Positions 1-9,025 of a stretch of 45,696 bases of DNA are shown here, piece by piece. The stretch lies in the NCBI GenBank assembly GCA_903895595.1, contig CAITUP010000168.1:1-45696 (forward strand). Reading direction: 5' to 3'. Source of the stretch: an uncultured Acetobacteraceae bacterium. Its GTDB lineage: Bacteria; Pseudomonadota; Alphaproteobacteria; Acetobacterales; Acetobacteraceae. Below the pieces are notes generated by a model that saw only the letters and a program-made list of their open reading frames with translations, ran no database searches and was not told where the DNA came from. The stretch's first letter is position 1; the number at the start of each line of letters is the position of its first letter. The position numbers and the translations under genes were made by a program.

Positions 1-24
1 ACCATCCCAGGCCAATTGGATAAA

Positions 25-48
25 GATGGTCGGGTCAGGCCCGACTGT
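25..48. repeat. REP-like palindrome downstream of the Rieske gene
   Basis: A 6-bp stem (GTCGGG at 29-34, CCCGAC at 40-45) with a 5-nt loop lies just past the stop codon of the minus-strand Rieske gene. The core resembles the palindrome found at 9007-9025 and inside both MITE copies near 28.6 and 37.9 kb, so it looks like a dispersed intergenic repeat. It could also help end transcription of the minus-strand genes. The role is inferred from position only. Confidence 0.45.
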
Positions 49-65
49 GACGGGTTTGTGCGCAC

Positions 66-1379
66 CTATTCCGCCGCCAGCCGGAAATCCACCGGGCGAA
101 TTGCGTCGCGCATCCCCTCGTCGTAGGCCGCCTGCCAGTCGGTTTGCGCCGACAGCAATTCTCCGCTGCGGACGCGCTGGTACATCAGCGGATCGTCCAC
201 GCCCGGCGGCACGACTTCTCGGTCCTGCAACGCCCGAGCGGCCATCAGCAAACGGCGGCGGGTGCGGGTGATCATCTGATCGGATGGGGCCAAATGCTCG
301 AACGAGTGATCGACGATGTCGCCCATGCTTTCGGTGATCGCCTGATCCTGCATCGCGATGAAGTCGATGCCGGTGTAGACGGTGTTGTTCCGCTGCGCCT
401 CCCGGTCGATCATGTAGTCGTTCGAGGCGTTCTGCACCGGGCGGTAGCGGCCGTACCAGTCGGTTGTGTTCGGCTGGTATTGCAGCACCGGCACGGCCCC
501 CGGCACCGGACTGCCGTCCTTCAGCGCCATGGACCGCGATGCCTTCGTCCAGACCATGGACACGAACATCGTGTGCGTATCGTCCATCGGCACCCAAGCG
601 CGCGCGATCAGCCGGTCGCCGAACGCGCCCTGGGGAATCCAGGTCCAGAACGGCAGGCCGAAATGCGCGAACCGCCAATAGGTTTGGTCATTCTCCGCCG
701 GCCGTTGAGCGCAATACATCGTGCCCCAATCGGTATCCGCGACCTGAAACTCCGGAGCCCTGTGCAGAACTTGGTATTTCAGGAAATCGCCGTCCTTCAC
801 ATCGTCCGGCTGCACGCTGCCGACATGGAGCCAGCTGAAATGGGAGGTATCGATGTCCCCCTCCAGCGCCTGGAGCCAATTGCATTCCCGCTGGATGAAC
901 TGGATGGAAATTTCGTCGGCGGGCAGCAGAGACGCTTCGATGGCTGGCATCGGCGGCGCCTGTTCGCGGGCGCCCATGTAGACCCAGATCAGGCCAGCGC
1001 GTTCGGTGACCTTGTAGGCTTTCGCGTGGACCTTCTGCTTGAAATCCTGGTGCGGCGGGATGTTCGCCATTTCCGTGCAATTGCCATCGGCGTCGAATTT
1101 CCAGCCGTGATAGACGCAGCGGATGCCGCCTTCCTCATTGCGGCCGAAGAACAGCGACGCGCAGCGGTGCGGGCAGCGGTGGTCCATGACGCCGACCTTG
1201 CCGTTGCTGTCGCGGAAGGCGATCAGCTTCTCGCCCAGCAGCATCAGCCTGACAGGATCGCCGTCGGCGGTGACCTCGGACGATCGAGCGGCGGGGATCC
1301 AGTATTCGCGCATCAGCGCGCCCATGGGCGTACCAGGCCCGACCTGGGTGAGGATTACGGACTCGGCGGGCGTCGTCAT
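66..1379 (-). CDS. Rieske [2Fe-2S] aromatic ring-hydroxylating oxygenase, alpha subunit
   Basis: This is a 437-residue cytoplasmic oxygenase of the phthalate 4,5-dioxygenase-like group. The Rieske cluster ligands are visible: C69-P-H71, sixteen residues, then C88-V-Y-H91. The mononuclear iron site follows in the stretch EGDIDTSHFSWLH, which has the Asp and two His spacing of the facial triad. The length fits the family. Substrate cannot be told from sequence; phthalate-, vanillate- or choline-type compounds are all possible. It is the last gene of a minus-strand run, 18 bp after an MBL-rhodanese gene, and a PaaE-like reductase lies further upstream. That reductase could supply its electrons (inference). 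No beta subunit gene is present, as is usual for this group. Confidence 0.88.
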   Translation of the reverse strand: MTTPAESVILTQVGPGTPMGALMREYWIPAARSSEVTADGDPVRLMLLGEKLIAFRDSNGKVGVMDHRCPHRCASLFFGRNEEGGIRCVYHGWKFDADGNCTEMANIPPHQDFKQKVHAKAYKVTERAGLIWVYMGAREQAPPMPAIEASLLPADEISIQFIQRECNWLQALEGDIDTSHFSWLHVGSVQPDDVKDGDFLKYQVLHRAPEFQVADTDWGTMYCAQRPAENDQTYWRFAHFGLPFWTWIPQGAFGDRLIARAWVPMDDTHTMFVSMVWTKASRSMALKDGSPVPGAVPVLQYQPNTTDWYGRYRPVQNASNDYMIDREAQRNNTVYTGIDFIAMQDQAITESMGDIVDHSFEHLAPSDQMITRTRRRLLMAARALQDREVVPPGVDDPLMYQRVRSGELLSAQTDWQAAYDEGMRDAIRPVDFRLAAE

Positions 1380-1397
1380 GGCATCTCCCCCTATTGT

Positions 1398-2429
1398 TTA
1401 GGCGGAGATGTGTCCCCCCGCCTTCTTCCAGGCCGCGATCCCACCATGAATATGGCACGCGGTCGAGAGGCCCGCGTCCTGCGCGGCCTGCACCGCCATC
1501 GCCGACCGTTCGCCGAAGGCGCAGTAGAACAACAGGCGTTTCGACAATGCGAGCTCATGCAGCATGCCGCCAGCGCCGATATTGTCCTGAAGGTCGGTGT
1601 AAGGCGCATGCAGCGCGCCGGGAATACTGCCGTGCCGCTGGCGTTCGGGGCGTTCCCGCAGGTCGATCAGGGCCACGCCGGCACAGCCGATCAGGGCATG
1701 GGCGTCTTCCGCCGAAACGGCCCAACCGCGGTTGGCGACTTCCTCCTGATGCAGGCCCTGGTGCATGTTGGCGGGGACGGCGACGTCCATCATCTTGGGG
1801 TTGGACAGGTTCAACCCGTTCATCAGCGCGACGTAGGCCTCCATGGAGTCGACCTGGAGGCGGGGGTTGTAGCGTTTTTCCTCCCCGATCGTGCTGACCG
1901 TGTCGCCTTTGTAGTCGTGGGCGGGGAAGACCAGCGTTTCATCGGGCAGTTTCAGCAGCCGGTTGAAGATGGAATCGTATTGGGCCCGAGCGCAGCCGTT
2001 CTGGAAATCGGTGCGGCCGGTGCCGCGAATCAGCAACGTATCGCCGGTGAAGACGCGGTCCTGCATCAGAAAGCTGTAGGAATCGTCGGTGTGGCCGGGG
2101 GTGTAGAGCACGTCCAGCGACAGGCCCTCGATGGTCAGCCGATCACCGTCGGTCATGCGCATCGATACGACATCGACGCCGGACTGTTCGCCCATGACGG
2201 TAATGCAATGCGTGCGGTCGCGCAGCGCGCCGAGGCCGGTGATGTGGTCGGCATGCAAATGCGTATCGACCGCCTTGACCAGTTTCAGGTCGAGTTCGCG
2301 GATGAGTTGCAGGTAGCGATCCACCTTCTCCAGCACCGGATCGACGATCATGGCCTCCCCGCCACGGCGGGATGCCAAGAGGTAGGTGTAGGTGCCGGAT
2401 GTCGCGTCGAAGAGCTGTCGGAAGATCAT
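1398..2429 (-). CDS. MBL-fold hydrolase with C-terminal rhodanese domain (persulfide dioxygenase-like)
   Basis: This 343-residue protein has two domains. The N-terminal metallo-beta-lactamase fold carries the metal motif H57-L-H59-A-D61-H62. The C-terminal rhodanese domain (about 245-343) has the loop CAFGERS with its active cysteine. The architecture matches ETHE1/BlhA-type proteins, which oxidise glutathione persulfide to sulfite and pass sulfane sulfur. An adjoining rhodanese domain is typical of bacterial fused forms. A role in sulfide or persulfide detoxification is known for the family and inferred here. It sits between a Rieske oxygenase (18 bp downstream) and a ferredoxin-type reductase (117 bp upstream), all minus strand. 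Both of those contain Fe-S clusters, so a protective role is conceivable. A thiol hydrolase of the glyoxalase II type is the alternative. Confidence 0.85.
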   Translation of the reverse strand: MIFRQLFDATSGTYTYLLASRRGGEAMIVDPVLEKVDRYLQLIRELDLKLVKAVDTHLHADHITGLGALRDRTHCITVMGEQSGVDVVSMRMTDGDRLTIEGLSLDVLYTPGHTDDSYSFLMQDRVFTGDTLLIRGTGRTDFQNGCARAQYDSIFNRLLKLPDETLVFPAHDYKGDTVSTIGEEKRYNPRLQVDSMEAYVALMNGLNLSNPKMMDVAVPANMHQGLHQEEVANRGWAVSAEDAHALIGCAGVALIDLRERPERQRHGSIPGALHAPYTDLQDNIGAGGMLHELALSKRLLFYCAFGERSAMAVQAAQDAGLSTACHIHGGIAAWKKAGGHISA

Positions 2430-2546
2430 GTTTTCCTCCGTGGGGCAATTTGGAGGGAAAATACCTATAATCTACCGTTTACACAATATGTTCCTTTTGT
2501 CGGGAGATAATCGCATCGCCGCTGAGCCGTACGCGATGAAAGCGCC

Positions 2547-3596
2547 TCAGACCTGATCGAAATCCACGACCACCCTCGGGGTCAACGGCCGCGCCTGGCA
2601 GGTCAGGATGTAGCCGGCCGCGACCTCCCATGGTTCCAGCGAGTAGTTCACCGCCATTTCCACCTCCCCCTCCGTCACTTTCGCGCGGCAGGTGCAGCAC
2701 ATGCCGCCTTTGCAGGAGAACGGCAGATTGCGGCCGGCGCGGATCGCGGCATCGATGACCGCTTCCCCGGTCGCGACGGGAATGTCGAAGCGGCTACCTT
2801 CATGAATCGCCGACACCAGGAAGGCGGGAGCGGCATCCGCGGGCACGACGACACGCCGAGCAGCGGCACCGTCGGCGAGTTCGAAGCATTCGACATGGAC
2901 ATGCGACACGCCCAGCGCGCCTAGAACCGCCGGCAGGTTCTCGATCATCGGGCGCGGGCCGCAGACGAACGCATGGTCCACGGGGGGCAGCATCGGCGCC
3001 AGCGCCCGAACCTTGCCCGCGTCCAGATACCCGTTCAGGACTGCCACGTCCTGTTCCTCCCGCGACAGCACATGGAACACCGACAGGCGCGACAAATACC
3101 GGTCCTTCAGGTCCTCGATCTCCGCTCGGAACATGATGCTGGCGGTGGAGCGGTTGCCGTAGAACAGGAAGAAGCGGCTGTCGGGTTCCGCCGCCAACAG
3201 CGTTTTGATCAGCGACAGCACCGGCGTGATGCCGGAGCCGGCGACGAACGCGGCGTAACAACGCGATACCCCGCGTTCCGGCGGCACGCCGAACCGGCCT
3301 TCCGGTGTCATGACGGACACGACATCGCCCACCCGCAAGGCCTGACTGGCCCAGGTCGAGAACAACCCGCCCTCGACCCGCTTGATCCCGACCGTCGGAC
3401 CGGGTTCGTCCGGCGCGGAGCATAGCGAGTATGCCCGCCGTACATCCTGGCCGTCGATCGTTGCCCGCAGGGTGAGGTACTGTCCCGGCACGAAGCGGTA
3501 AGCGTCGCGCAGATCGTCCGGGACCGCGAACGTCAGCACGACGGCGTCGGCGGTGTCGCGGTGCAGGGCGGCGATGCGCAGGGGATGGAATGGCAT
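2547..3596 (-). CDS. PaaE-like FAD/NAD(P)H-dependent ferredoxin reductase with C-terminal [2Fe-2S] domain
   Basis: This is a 349-residue electron-transfer protein. It has an FNR-type FAD domain (motif RAYSLCSAP), an NAD(P)-binding domain (GSGITPVLSLIKTLL, later CGPRPMIE) and a C-terminal plant-type ferredoxin domain. The latter has the ligand pattern C-x4-C-x2-C in CKGGMCCTC and a fourth cysteine in LTCQARP. This order is that of PaaE, the reductase of phenylacetyl-CoA epoxidase, and of related monooxygenase reductases. No paaABCD genes are nearby, so it may instead serve the Rieske oxygenase downstream (inference). The reading frame stays open for over 1 kb upstream, but that part is antisense to the MxKDx and GST genes. 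The ATG at 3596 gives the normal family length. Confidence 0.87.
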   Translation of the reverse strand: MPFHPLRIAALHRDTADAVVLTFAVPDDLRDAYRFVPGQYLTLRATIDGQDVRRAYSLCSAPDEPGPTVGIKRVEGGLFSTWASQALRVGDVVSVMTPEGRFGVPPERGVSRCYAAFVAGSGITPVLSLIKTLLAAEPDSRFFLFYGNRSTASIMFRAEIEDLKDRYLSRLSVFHVLSREEQDVAVLNGYLDAGKVRALAPMLPPVDHAFVCGPRPMIENLPAVLGALGVSHVHVECFELADGAAARRVVVPADAAPAFLVSAIHEGSRFDIPVATGEAVIDAAIRAGRNLPFSCKGGMCCTCRAKVTEGEVEMAVNYSLEPWEVAAGYILTCQARPLTPRVVVDFDQV

Positions 3597-3735
3597 AAAG
3601 ACGATCTCGCACCGGCCGCGCCCCGGCACAAGGGAGATTAAAAGGCAGCAATGTCTGAAACATCGGATCGGTGGCGGTGTCGCATCGTTGGAGCCGCCGC
3701 ACCATCCCGGTGCGGCCCCATCAGGAGCTACCCCA

Positions 3736-3960
3736 ATGAAGACCTTGTTGCTTGCCGCCGCCGTTCTGTCGCTGGGTTTCGCCACCGCGCGGGCTGAGAC
3801 GAAACAGGATGCCATGCAGGACAAGATGGCGACGCACGACACCATGAAGGACGGCGCCAAAGCCCCGATGAAAGGCGACACGATGAAAGCCGACGCGATG
3901 AAAGGCGACACGATGAAGGCCGACGCGATGCCGATGAAGGACGCCCCGCCGCACAAATAA
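3736..3960 (+). CDS. Secreted pentapeptide MxKDx-repeat protein
   Basis: This is a 74-residue protein with a clear Sec signal peptide (hydrophobic stretch of residues 3-15, likely cleavage after ATARA near residue 20). A highly polar tail rich in Met, Lys and Asp follows. The tail repeats units such as MKGDT and MKADA, the pattern of the small 'pentapeptide MxKDx repeat' proteins of proteobacteria. Their function is unknown; a periplasmic metal-binding or stress role is only a guess from the Met/Asp/Lys content. An AGGAG Shine-Dalgarno at 3723-3727, 8 nt before the ATG, decides this start over the longer open frame beginning at 3553. It stands alone on the plus strand between two minus-strand units. 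Confidence 0.82.
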   Translation: MKTLLLAAAVLSLGFATARAETKQDAMQDKMATHDTMKDGAKAPMKGDTMKADAMKGDTMKADAMPMKDAPPHK

Positions 3961-3994
3961 GCCGCGCGGTATCGAAGCCGATGGGGCGGACGGC

Positions 3995-4678
3995 CTAAAC
4001 TGTCTTCGCCGCCCGCCCCAGCCTGCCGTACAAATCCAGCACCCGGCCCAGCCACGCGGCAATTGGCCCCTCCGGATCGATGACCGGAAACGCACTGGTG
4101 CACCGCGCCCACATCAGCGTGCCCGCCACGATATGATCCGCATAGCTTGGCTCCGCCCCACCGAGCCAAGGGGCGGCGCGCAATGCCAGCCGGACCGGGG
4201 TCAGCGCCATCCGAAACGCCTCTACCCGCTGTTCGCGGCCTGCCTGGACCTCTTCCAGCGTGCGGCCGAACCGCGCCTCCCGGCTCTGGCGGAAATACGG
4301 CTTGTCCTTCTCGGCGACGACATCCAGCAGATCGCGCACGATCAGCGTGGCGATGCCCGGCACCATGACGGAATCGGTCCAGGCATTGATGAACCGCGCA
4401 TGCGCCCGTCCGCCGGAACCGCCGAACAGGCTCGGGCCGTTGGCGGTATCCTCCAGATATTCGGCGATAGCCCAACTGTCGGACACCACCTTGCCGTTGT
4501 CCTGAATGACCGGCACCCGTCCCTGGCCCGAGAACGCGATCGCGTCCACGTCGGTAAACCGCCAGGGCACCGTCTCCACCGGCAACCCCTTGTGTGCCAG
4601 CGCGAACTTCGTCCGCCAGCAATAGGGGGAGAAACGCAGATCCGGGTCCGCCCCGGCCAAGTCGTGCAGCGTGATCAT
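3995..4678 (-). CDS. Glutathione S-transferase family protein
   Basis: This is a 227-residue protein with an N-terminal thioredoxin-like GST domain (about 1-80). It includes the glutathione-contact segment [24 protein letters not shown]. An all-helical C-terminal domain follows. The stretch F16-S17-P-Y-C20 near the N-terminus supplies the likely catalytic Ser or Cys, which fits beta-etherase-like or other non-Tyr GSTs. The start codon overlaps the tpiA stop (ATGA at 4675-4678), so it is translationally coupled to tpiA and probably co-transcribed with it. The pairing with glycolysis looks like an operon of convenience. The substrate is unknown. Confidence 0.85.
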   Translation of the reverse strand: MITLHDLAGADPDLRFSPYCWRTKFALAHKGLPVETVPWRFTDVDAIAFSGQGRVPVIQDNGKVVSDSWAIAEYLEDTANGPSLFGGSGGRAHARFINAWTDSVMVPGIATLIVRDLLDVVAEKDKPYFRQSREARFGRTLEEVQAGREQRVEAFRMALTPVRLALRAAPWLGGAEPSYADHIVAGTLMWARCTSAFPVIDPEGPIAAWLGRVLDLYGRLGRAAKTV

Positions 4679-5400
4679 CGGGCCCTCGCTATTCCCAGGA
4701 AATCTTCGGCTTTCAGGCTGGCACCGCCGACCAGTGCGCCACCGACATGCGGCACCGCCAACAAGGATGCCGCGTTGGCGGGCCGGACCGATCCGCCATA
4801 CAGGATCAAGATCGTGTCGCCCGCCGCGCCGAACCGGCGCACCAGTTCCTGGCGGATGAACAAATGCATGGCGGCGACATCGGCCTCGGTCGCGGTGCGG
4901 CCGGTGCCGATCGCCCAGACCGGCTCATACGCCACCACGCCAGCGAACCCGTCCGGCAGACTGCCGGCCAGTTGCCCGGCGACGACGGCGGATTCCCGCC
5001 CCGCCTGGCGTTCGGCATCGGTTTCGCCGACGCACACGATCGGCGTCAGGCCGGCGGCGATGGCCGCCACGGTCTTCGCGCGCACCAGCGGGTCGCTCTC
5101 CCCATGGTTCTGCCGGCGTTCGGAGTGGCCCAGGATCACGAAGCTGGCCCCAGCATCGCGCAGCATCGGCGCGGAGATGTCGCCGGTATGCGCCCCATGG
5201 GTTTCGGTGTGGCAATCCTGCCCGCCCACCGCGACCGGCGAGCCCGCCAGAATGCGCGCCACGGCGGCGATTTGGGTGGCCGGCGGACACACCAGCAGGT
5301 CGCGGGTCAGTGGGCCGGCGTCGAGCAGCGGCGTGGCGATCGCGGCAGCCTCGGCCGTCGTGCCATGCATCTTCCAGTTCCCGGCAATCAATTGGCGCAT
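4675..5400 (-). CDS. tpiA: Triosephosphate isomerase
   Basis: This 241-residue TIM barrel interconverts dihydroxyacetone phosphate and glyceraldehyde 3-phosphate in glycolysis and gluconeogenesis. Catalytic and binding residues are all present: N8 and K10 in AGNWKMHG, H92 in ILGHSERR, E159 in [11 protein letters not shown], and the phosphate loop [10 protein letters not shown]. The length is normal. It is divergent from the ppiD-like gene with 116 bp between the starts, and it overlaps a downstream GST gene by 4 nt (ATGA). Divergent tpiA / ppiD-trpE is an arrangement I associate with alphaproteobacteria (recalled, not checked). Confidence 0.97.
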   Translation of the reverse strand: MRQLIAGNWKMHGTTAEAAAIATPLLDAGPLTRDLLVCPPATQIAAVARILAGSPVAVGGQDCHTETHGAHTGDISAPMLRDAGASFVILGHSERRQNHGESDPLVRAKTVAAIAAGLTPIVCVGETDAERQAGRESAVVAGQLAGSLPDGFAGVVAYEPVWAIGTGRTATEADVAAMHLFIRQELVRRFGAAGDTILILYGGSVRPANAASLLAVPHVGGALVGGASLKAEDFLGIARAR

Positions 5401-5516
5401 CGGCGTGGGCCCTCCCTGACCCTTCCCCTACCAGGAGTTTGGCCCGGCTGGCAAAGCATCGGCCGTCCTCGTATACGATGCGGGTTCCGCTGCCCCTCCG
5501 ATCGAGACCTTGCCGT

Positions 5517-7439
5517 ATGATCACCGCGTTACGCAATTCCCTGGACACTTGGTACGTCCGAGCCTTCTTCGTTCTGATGATCGGCACGTTCGTATTCTGG
5601 GGCGTGGGCGACGTGGTGCGTATGTTCGGCACGTCCTCTTGGGTAATCAAGGTGGCCGGCCAGACCATCGAGGCGCCGGCGTTCCAGGCCGAGTATCAGC
5701 GCGCTTTGGCAGCGGCGACCGCCAACCTGCCGCCCGGCCAGGAACCGCCCCCCGATCTGCGGCAGAAGGTCGCGGAACAGGCGATGCAGCGCACGGTCAC
5801 CGAAGCGGCGATGGGCAGCCTGCTGCGCGACCTGCGGCTGGTCAGTCCGGACTCCTTTGTCGCGTCGGCGGTGCGGGAGATGCGCGTCTTCAAGGATTCG
5901 TCGGGCAATTTCAGCAAGCAGCAATTCGACGCGCTGCTGCGTAACAACGGTCTGACCGAACAGCGCTTTCTGCAATCGGTGCGGATCGACCTGACGCAAC
6001 GGCAGCTGTTCGGCACCATCGCCGCCGGCGCCGCGGCTTCGCGTACGCAGGCGCTGCCGGTTTACGCGGCGGTGTTCGAGAAACGGGCCGCCGATATGGT
6101 GGAGTTTCCATTCAGCCGAGCACCGGCGGTGCTGCCGGCCGATGAGGCGACGTTACGGCGGTTTTACGACAACCATCCCGACCTTTACTCCACCAAGGAA
6201 ATGCGCCGGGTGAAGGCGGTGATCCTGTCGCCGAAGGCGGTCGCCAAGGAAATCGCGGTGTCCGACGAAGACCTGCGTGCCGCTTACGATCATGCCCGCG
6301 CCACCTACGTCACCCCGGAAAAGCGCTCGGCGCGCGTCATCTCGGCCGCCGACGAGGCGGCCGCGAAAACCCTGATGGCGGCGTGGCAGGCGGCGCCGGC
6401 CGGCGGGGACGATTGGGCGGTGGCGCAGGCCGCCGCGACGGCTGCCGGGGCCGCGCCCGTCGCGCTGGACGATGCCACGCGGGACCAGTTTCCCGATACC
6501 GACCTCGCCGCTGCCGTCTTCGGCGCGCAAGCGAACACCGTCGTCGGCCCGGTTAAAGGCGCGCTGGCCTGGTACGTGCTGAAAGTGTCCAGCATTGTCG
6601 CCGGCAGCGAGAAAAGCTTCGAATCGGTGAAGGAAGAGCTGAAAGACCGCGTCCTCGCCGACAAAGCCACGGACATCGTCTACCCGCGCGCCAATACGCT
6701 GGACAATCTGCTGGGCAACGGCACCGCGCTGGACGATCTGCCCGGCGACCTCGGGCTGATCGCGGTCACCGGCTCGCTGGATGCCGATGGCAAAACGGCC
6801 GAGGGCGAACCTGCACCGCTGCCCGACCCCGCCGAACTGCGCACCGCGCTGATCGATGCCGCCTTCAAGGCCCGTATCGGCGATCCGCTTCGTCTGATCG
6901 AGGCCAAGACGCCCGCCGGGCCGGCCTATTTCGCCATCGCGGTGGAGGAAATCACCCCGCCCGGCCTGAAACCCTTCGACGACGTGCGCACCGCCGTCGC
7001 CGACGAATGGCTGTTCCAGCAACAGCGCCGTTCGCAGGAGGAAGCGGCCGCGGCGATGCTCGCCTCCATCCACGGCGGGCGTCCCTTCGCCGACGCGGCG
7101 ACGATCGCCGGCGTGGTGCCGAAGCTCACCCCGATCGTCTCCCGCGGGGAGGGTGCCGAGGGGATGCCGGTCGAACTGCATCAGGTGCTGTTCGGGCTGA
7201 AGAAGGGTGAGGCGACCATGGTGGAAACGTCCACCGGCTTCATCGTTGCCGTTCCCGCGGAAATCGTCGTGCCCGACCCCGCGGCCGACACCGCCGGCTT
7301 CGCCAAGTTGAACAGCGAGCTGACCAACGCCATCGGCAGCGATCTGGTCGCGACCTTCCAGGAGGCCGTCCGCCAACGCGCCAAACCGCGTATCAACCAG
7401 ACGAATTTCGACCAGATCGTGCAACCCCGGAACCAGTAG
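5517..7439 (+). CDS. ppiD: Inner-membrane peptidyl-prolyl isomerase / chaperone, PpiD-like
   Basis: This 640-residue protein has a single N-terminal membrane segment (about residues 14-36) and a large periplasmic part. It matches the SurA_N_3/PpiD family: an N-terminal chaperone region, a parvulin-like segment in the middle (about 240-370) and a C-terminal helical region. PpiD is a periplasmic folding helper anchored near the Sec translocon. The start was taken at the ATG at 5517 because it places the membrane helix at the N-terminus as in homologues; the open frame extends upstream to 5310. It is followed by trpE after 8 nt, so the two are probably co-transcribed. The parvulin core is degenerate enough that catalytic activity is uncertain. 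Confidence 0.88.
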   Translation: MITALRNSLDTWYVRAFFVLMIGTFVFWGVGDVVRMFGTSSWVIKVAGQTIEAPAFQAEYQRALAAATANLPPGQEPPPDLRQKVAEQAMQRTVTEAAMGSLLRDLRLVSPDSFVASAVREMRVFKDSSGNFSKQQFDALLRNNGLTEQRFLQSVRIDLTQRQLFGTIAAGAAASRTQALPVYAAVFEKRAADMVEFPFSRAPAVLPADEATLRRFYDNHPDLYSTKEMRRVKAVILSPKAVAKEIAVSDEDLRAAYDHARATYVTPEKRSARVISAADEAAAKTLMAAWQAAPAGGDDWAVAQAAATAAGAAPVALDDATRDQFPDTDLAAAVFGAQANTVVGPVKGALAWYVLKVSSIVAGSEKSFESVKEELKDRVLADKATDIVYPRANTLDNLLGNGTALDDLPGDLGLIAVTGSLDADGKTAEGEPAPLPDPAELRTALIDAAFKARIGDPLRLIEAKTPAGPAYFAIAVEEITPPGLKPFDDVRTAVADEWLFQQQRRSQEEAAAAMLASIHGGRPFADAATIAGVVPKLTPIVSRGEGAEGMPVELHQVLFGLKKGEATMVETSTGFIVAVPAEIVVPDPAADTAGFAKLNSELTNAIGSDLVATFQEAVRQRAKPRINQTNFDQIVQPRNQ

Positions 7440-7447
7440 AGAGTTCG

Positions 7448-8977
7448 ATGAACGTGTCTGTACCGCCCGGTTTCGCCGCCTTCCGCTCCGCTTACGAGGA
7501 CGGGCGTGGCTCCCTGGTGTGGCGCAAGGGCGTGTCGGACCTGGATACACCGGTCGCCGCCTTCCTGAAGCTGGCACACGGCCAGCCCAATTCGTTCCTG
7601 CTGGAAAGCGTCGAGGGCGGAGCAAAACGCGGCCGCTACTCGATCATCGGCATGGCGCCGGACCTGATCTGGAAATGCGTGAATGGGCAGGCATCGGTCA
7701 ACCGGCATGCGCTTTCGGCGCCGCATGCGTTCCTGCCGGACAGCCGGCCGGCGCTGGACAGTCTGCGCGCGCTGGTCGAGGAAGTCCGCCTGGACGTGCC
7801 AGCGAGCCTGCCGCCAATGGCGGGCGGGCTGGTCGGCTATCTCGGCTACGACATGGTCCGGCTGATGGAGAAGCTGCCGGAGAAGAACAAGGACACTTTG
7901 GGCGTGCCGGAGGGCGTGATGATCCGCCCGACGCTGTTCGCCATCTTCGACAACGTGAACGACGAGCTTTCGCTGATCGCTCCAGTCTATCCGCAACCCG
8001 AACTGTCCGCGGACGACGCCTGGGCGCGGGCACAGGCGCGTTTGTCGGAGGCCGAGGCCGCGCTGGACCGGCCGATGCCGGCTCAGCCGCCGCCGGTCAT
8101 GCTGCCCGACCCGCCGGCGCCGACGTCGAATTTTGCCAAAGCGGATTTCATCGACGCGGTGGCCCGCTGCAAGGAGTACATCGCGGCCGGCGACGCGTTT
8201 CAGATCGTGATCAGCCAGCGGTTCTCGGTGCCGTTCACCCTGCCGCCGTTCTCGCTGTATCGTGCGCTGCGGCGGATCAATCCGGCGCCGTTCCTGTTCT
8301 ACCTGGATTTCGGCGGGTTTTCGATCGTCGGGTCCTCGCCGGAGGTTTTGGTACGGTTGCGCGACGGTGTGGTGACGATCCGGCCGCTGGCGGGCACGCG
8401 GCGGCGTGGGGCCACGCATGAGGAAGACCAGGCGCTGGAAGCCGAACTGCTGGCCGATCCCAAGGAACGGGCGGAGCATCTGATGCTGGTGGACCTCGGC
8501 CGCAACGACGTGGGTCGTGTGTCGGCGGTGGGTTCGGTAAAGGTGACGGAAAGCTTCATCATCGAACGGTTCAGCCATGTGATGCATATTTCGTCGAACG
8601 TCGAAGGCAGGTTGCGCGACGGGCTGGACGCGCTGGATGCTCTGGCCGGCGGTTTTCCGGCGGGCACGCTGTCCGGCGCGCCGAAGGTGCGGGCGATGGA
8701 GATCATCGAGGAACTGGAGCCCGACCGGCGCGGCATCTACGCCGGCTGCATCGGGTATTTCGCCGCGAACGGCACGATGGATACCTGCATCGGGCTGCGT
8801 ACGGCGATGGTGAAGGACGGCACGATGTACGTGCAGGCCGGCGCCGGGATCGTGGCGGACTCGGTGGCCGAGGCCGAGTTCGAGGAAACGCAGCAGAAGG
8901 CGCGGGCCTTGGTGCGGGCGGCGGAGGAAGCGGTGCGGTTCGCGGCTGGGAAATCCGGGGGGAATAACCGGGGGTGA
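7448..8977 (+). CDS. trpE: Anthranilate synthase component I
   Basis: This 509-residue enzyme converts chorismate to anthranilate with ammonia supplied by TrpG, the first step of tryptophan synthesis. The N-terminal Trp-binding region includes LLES, the element for feedback inhibition. The chorismate-binding domain carries the signatures FQIVISQRF, GSSPEVLVRL, PLAGTRRRG and GAPKVRAMEI. The length is normal. It begins 8 nt after ppiD, leaving no room for a trp attenuator directly upstream. Unlike many alphaproteobacterial trp operons, the next gene is not trpG but a CcdA antitoxin about 300 bp on, so trpGDC must lie elsewhere. The last codons run into a G-rich tract. Confidence 0.97.
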   Translation: MNVSVPPGFAAFRSAYEDGRGSLVWRKGVSDLDTPVAAFLKLAHGQPNSFLLESVEGGAKRGRYSIIGMAPDLIWKCVNGQASVNRHALSAPHAFLPDSRPALDSLRALVEEVRLDVPASLPPMAGGLVGYLGYDMVRLMEKLPEKNKDTLGVPEGVMIRPTLFAIFDNVNDELSLIAPVYPQPELSADDAWARAQARLSEAEAALDRPMPAQPPPVMLPDPPAPTSNFAKADFIDAVARCKEYIAAGDAFQIVISQRFSVPFTLPPFSLYRALRRINPAPFLFYLDFGGFSIVGSSPEVLVRLRDGVVTIRPLAGTRRRGATHEEDQALEAELLADPKERAEHLMLVDLGRNDVGRVSAVGSVKVTESFIIERFSHVMHISSNVEGRLRDGLDALDALAGGFPAGTLSGAPKVRAMEIIEELEPDRRGIYAGCIGYFAANGTMDTCIGLRTAMVKDGTMYVQAGAGIVADSVAEAEFEETQQKARALVRAAEEAVRFAAGKSGGNNRG

Positions 8978-9006
8978 AATGGCGATGTCCGGCCGCAAAT
9001 CGTCAT

Positions 9007-9025
9007 GGTCGGGCTTGACCCGACC
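9007..9025. repeat. REP-like palindrome (solo copy of MITE inner repeat)
   Basis: This is a perfect 7-bp stem, GGTCGGG and CCCGACC around CTTGA. The surrounding CGTCAT prefix and ACCAGCTC suffix are also nearly the same as the inner arms of the MITE copies. Here only one arm is present and the MITE ends (AGTTCTCAT) are absent. It lies 30 bp beyond the trpE stop and may act as a terminator. Confidence 0.6.

Noticed and set aside
144-2510. 788-codon open frame on the plus strand across the first 2.4 kb
   Set aside because: It is antisense to the Rieske and MBL-rhodanese genes, whose motifs are unmistakable. High GC keeps the opposite strand open. The translation is His/Arg/Val-rich with no family.
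3597-4622. N-terminal extension of the PaaE-like reading frame (691 codons in all)
   Set aside because: The extension is antisense to the MxKDx gene and lies across the GST gene in another frame. It includes low-complexity repeats mirrored from MxKDx.
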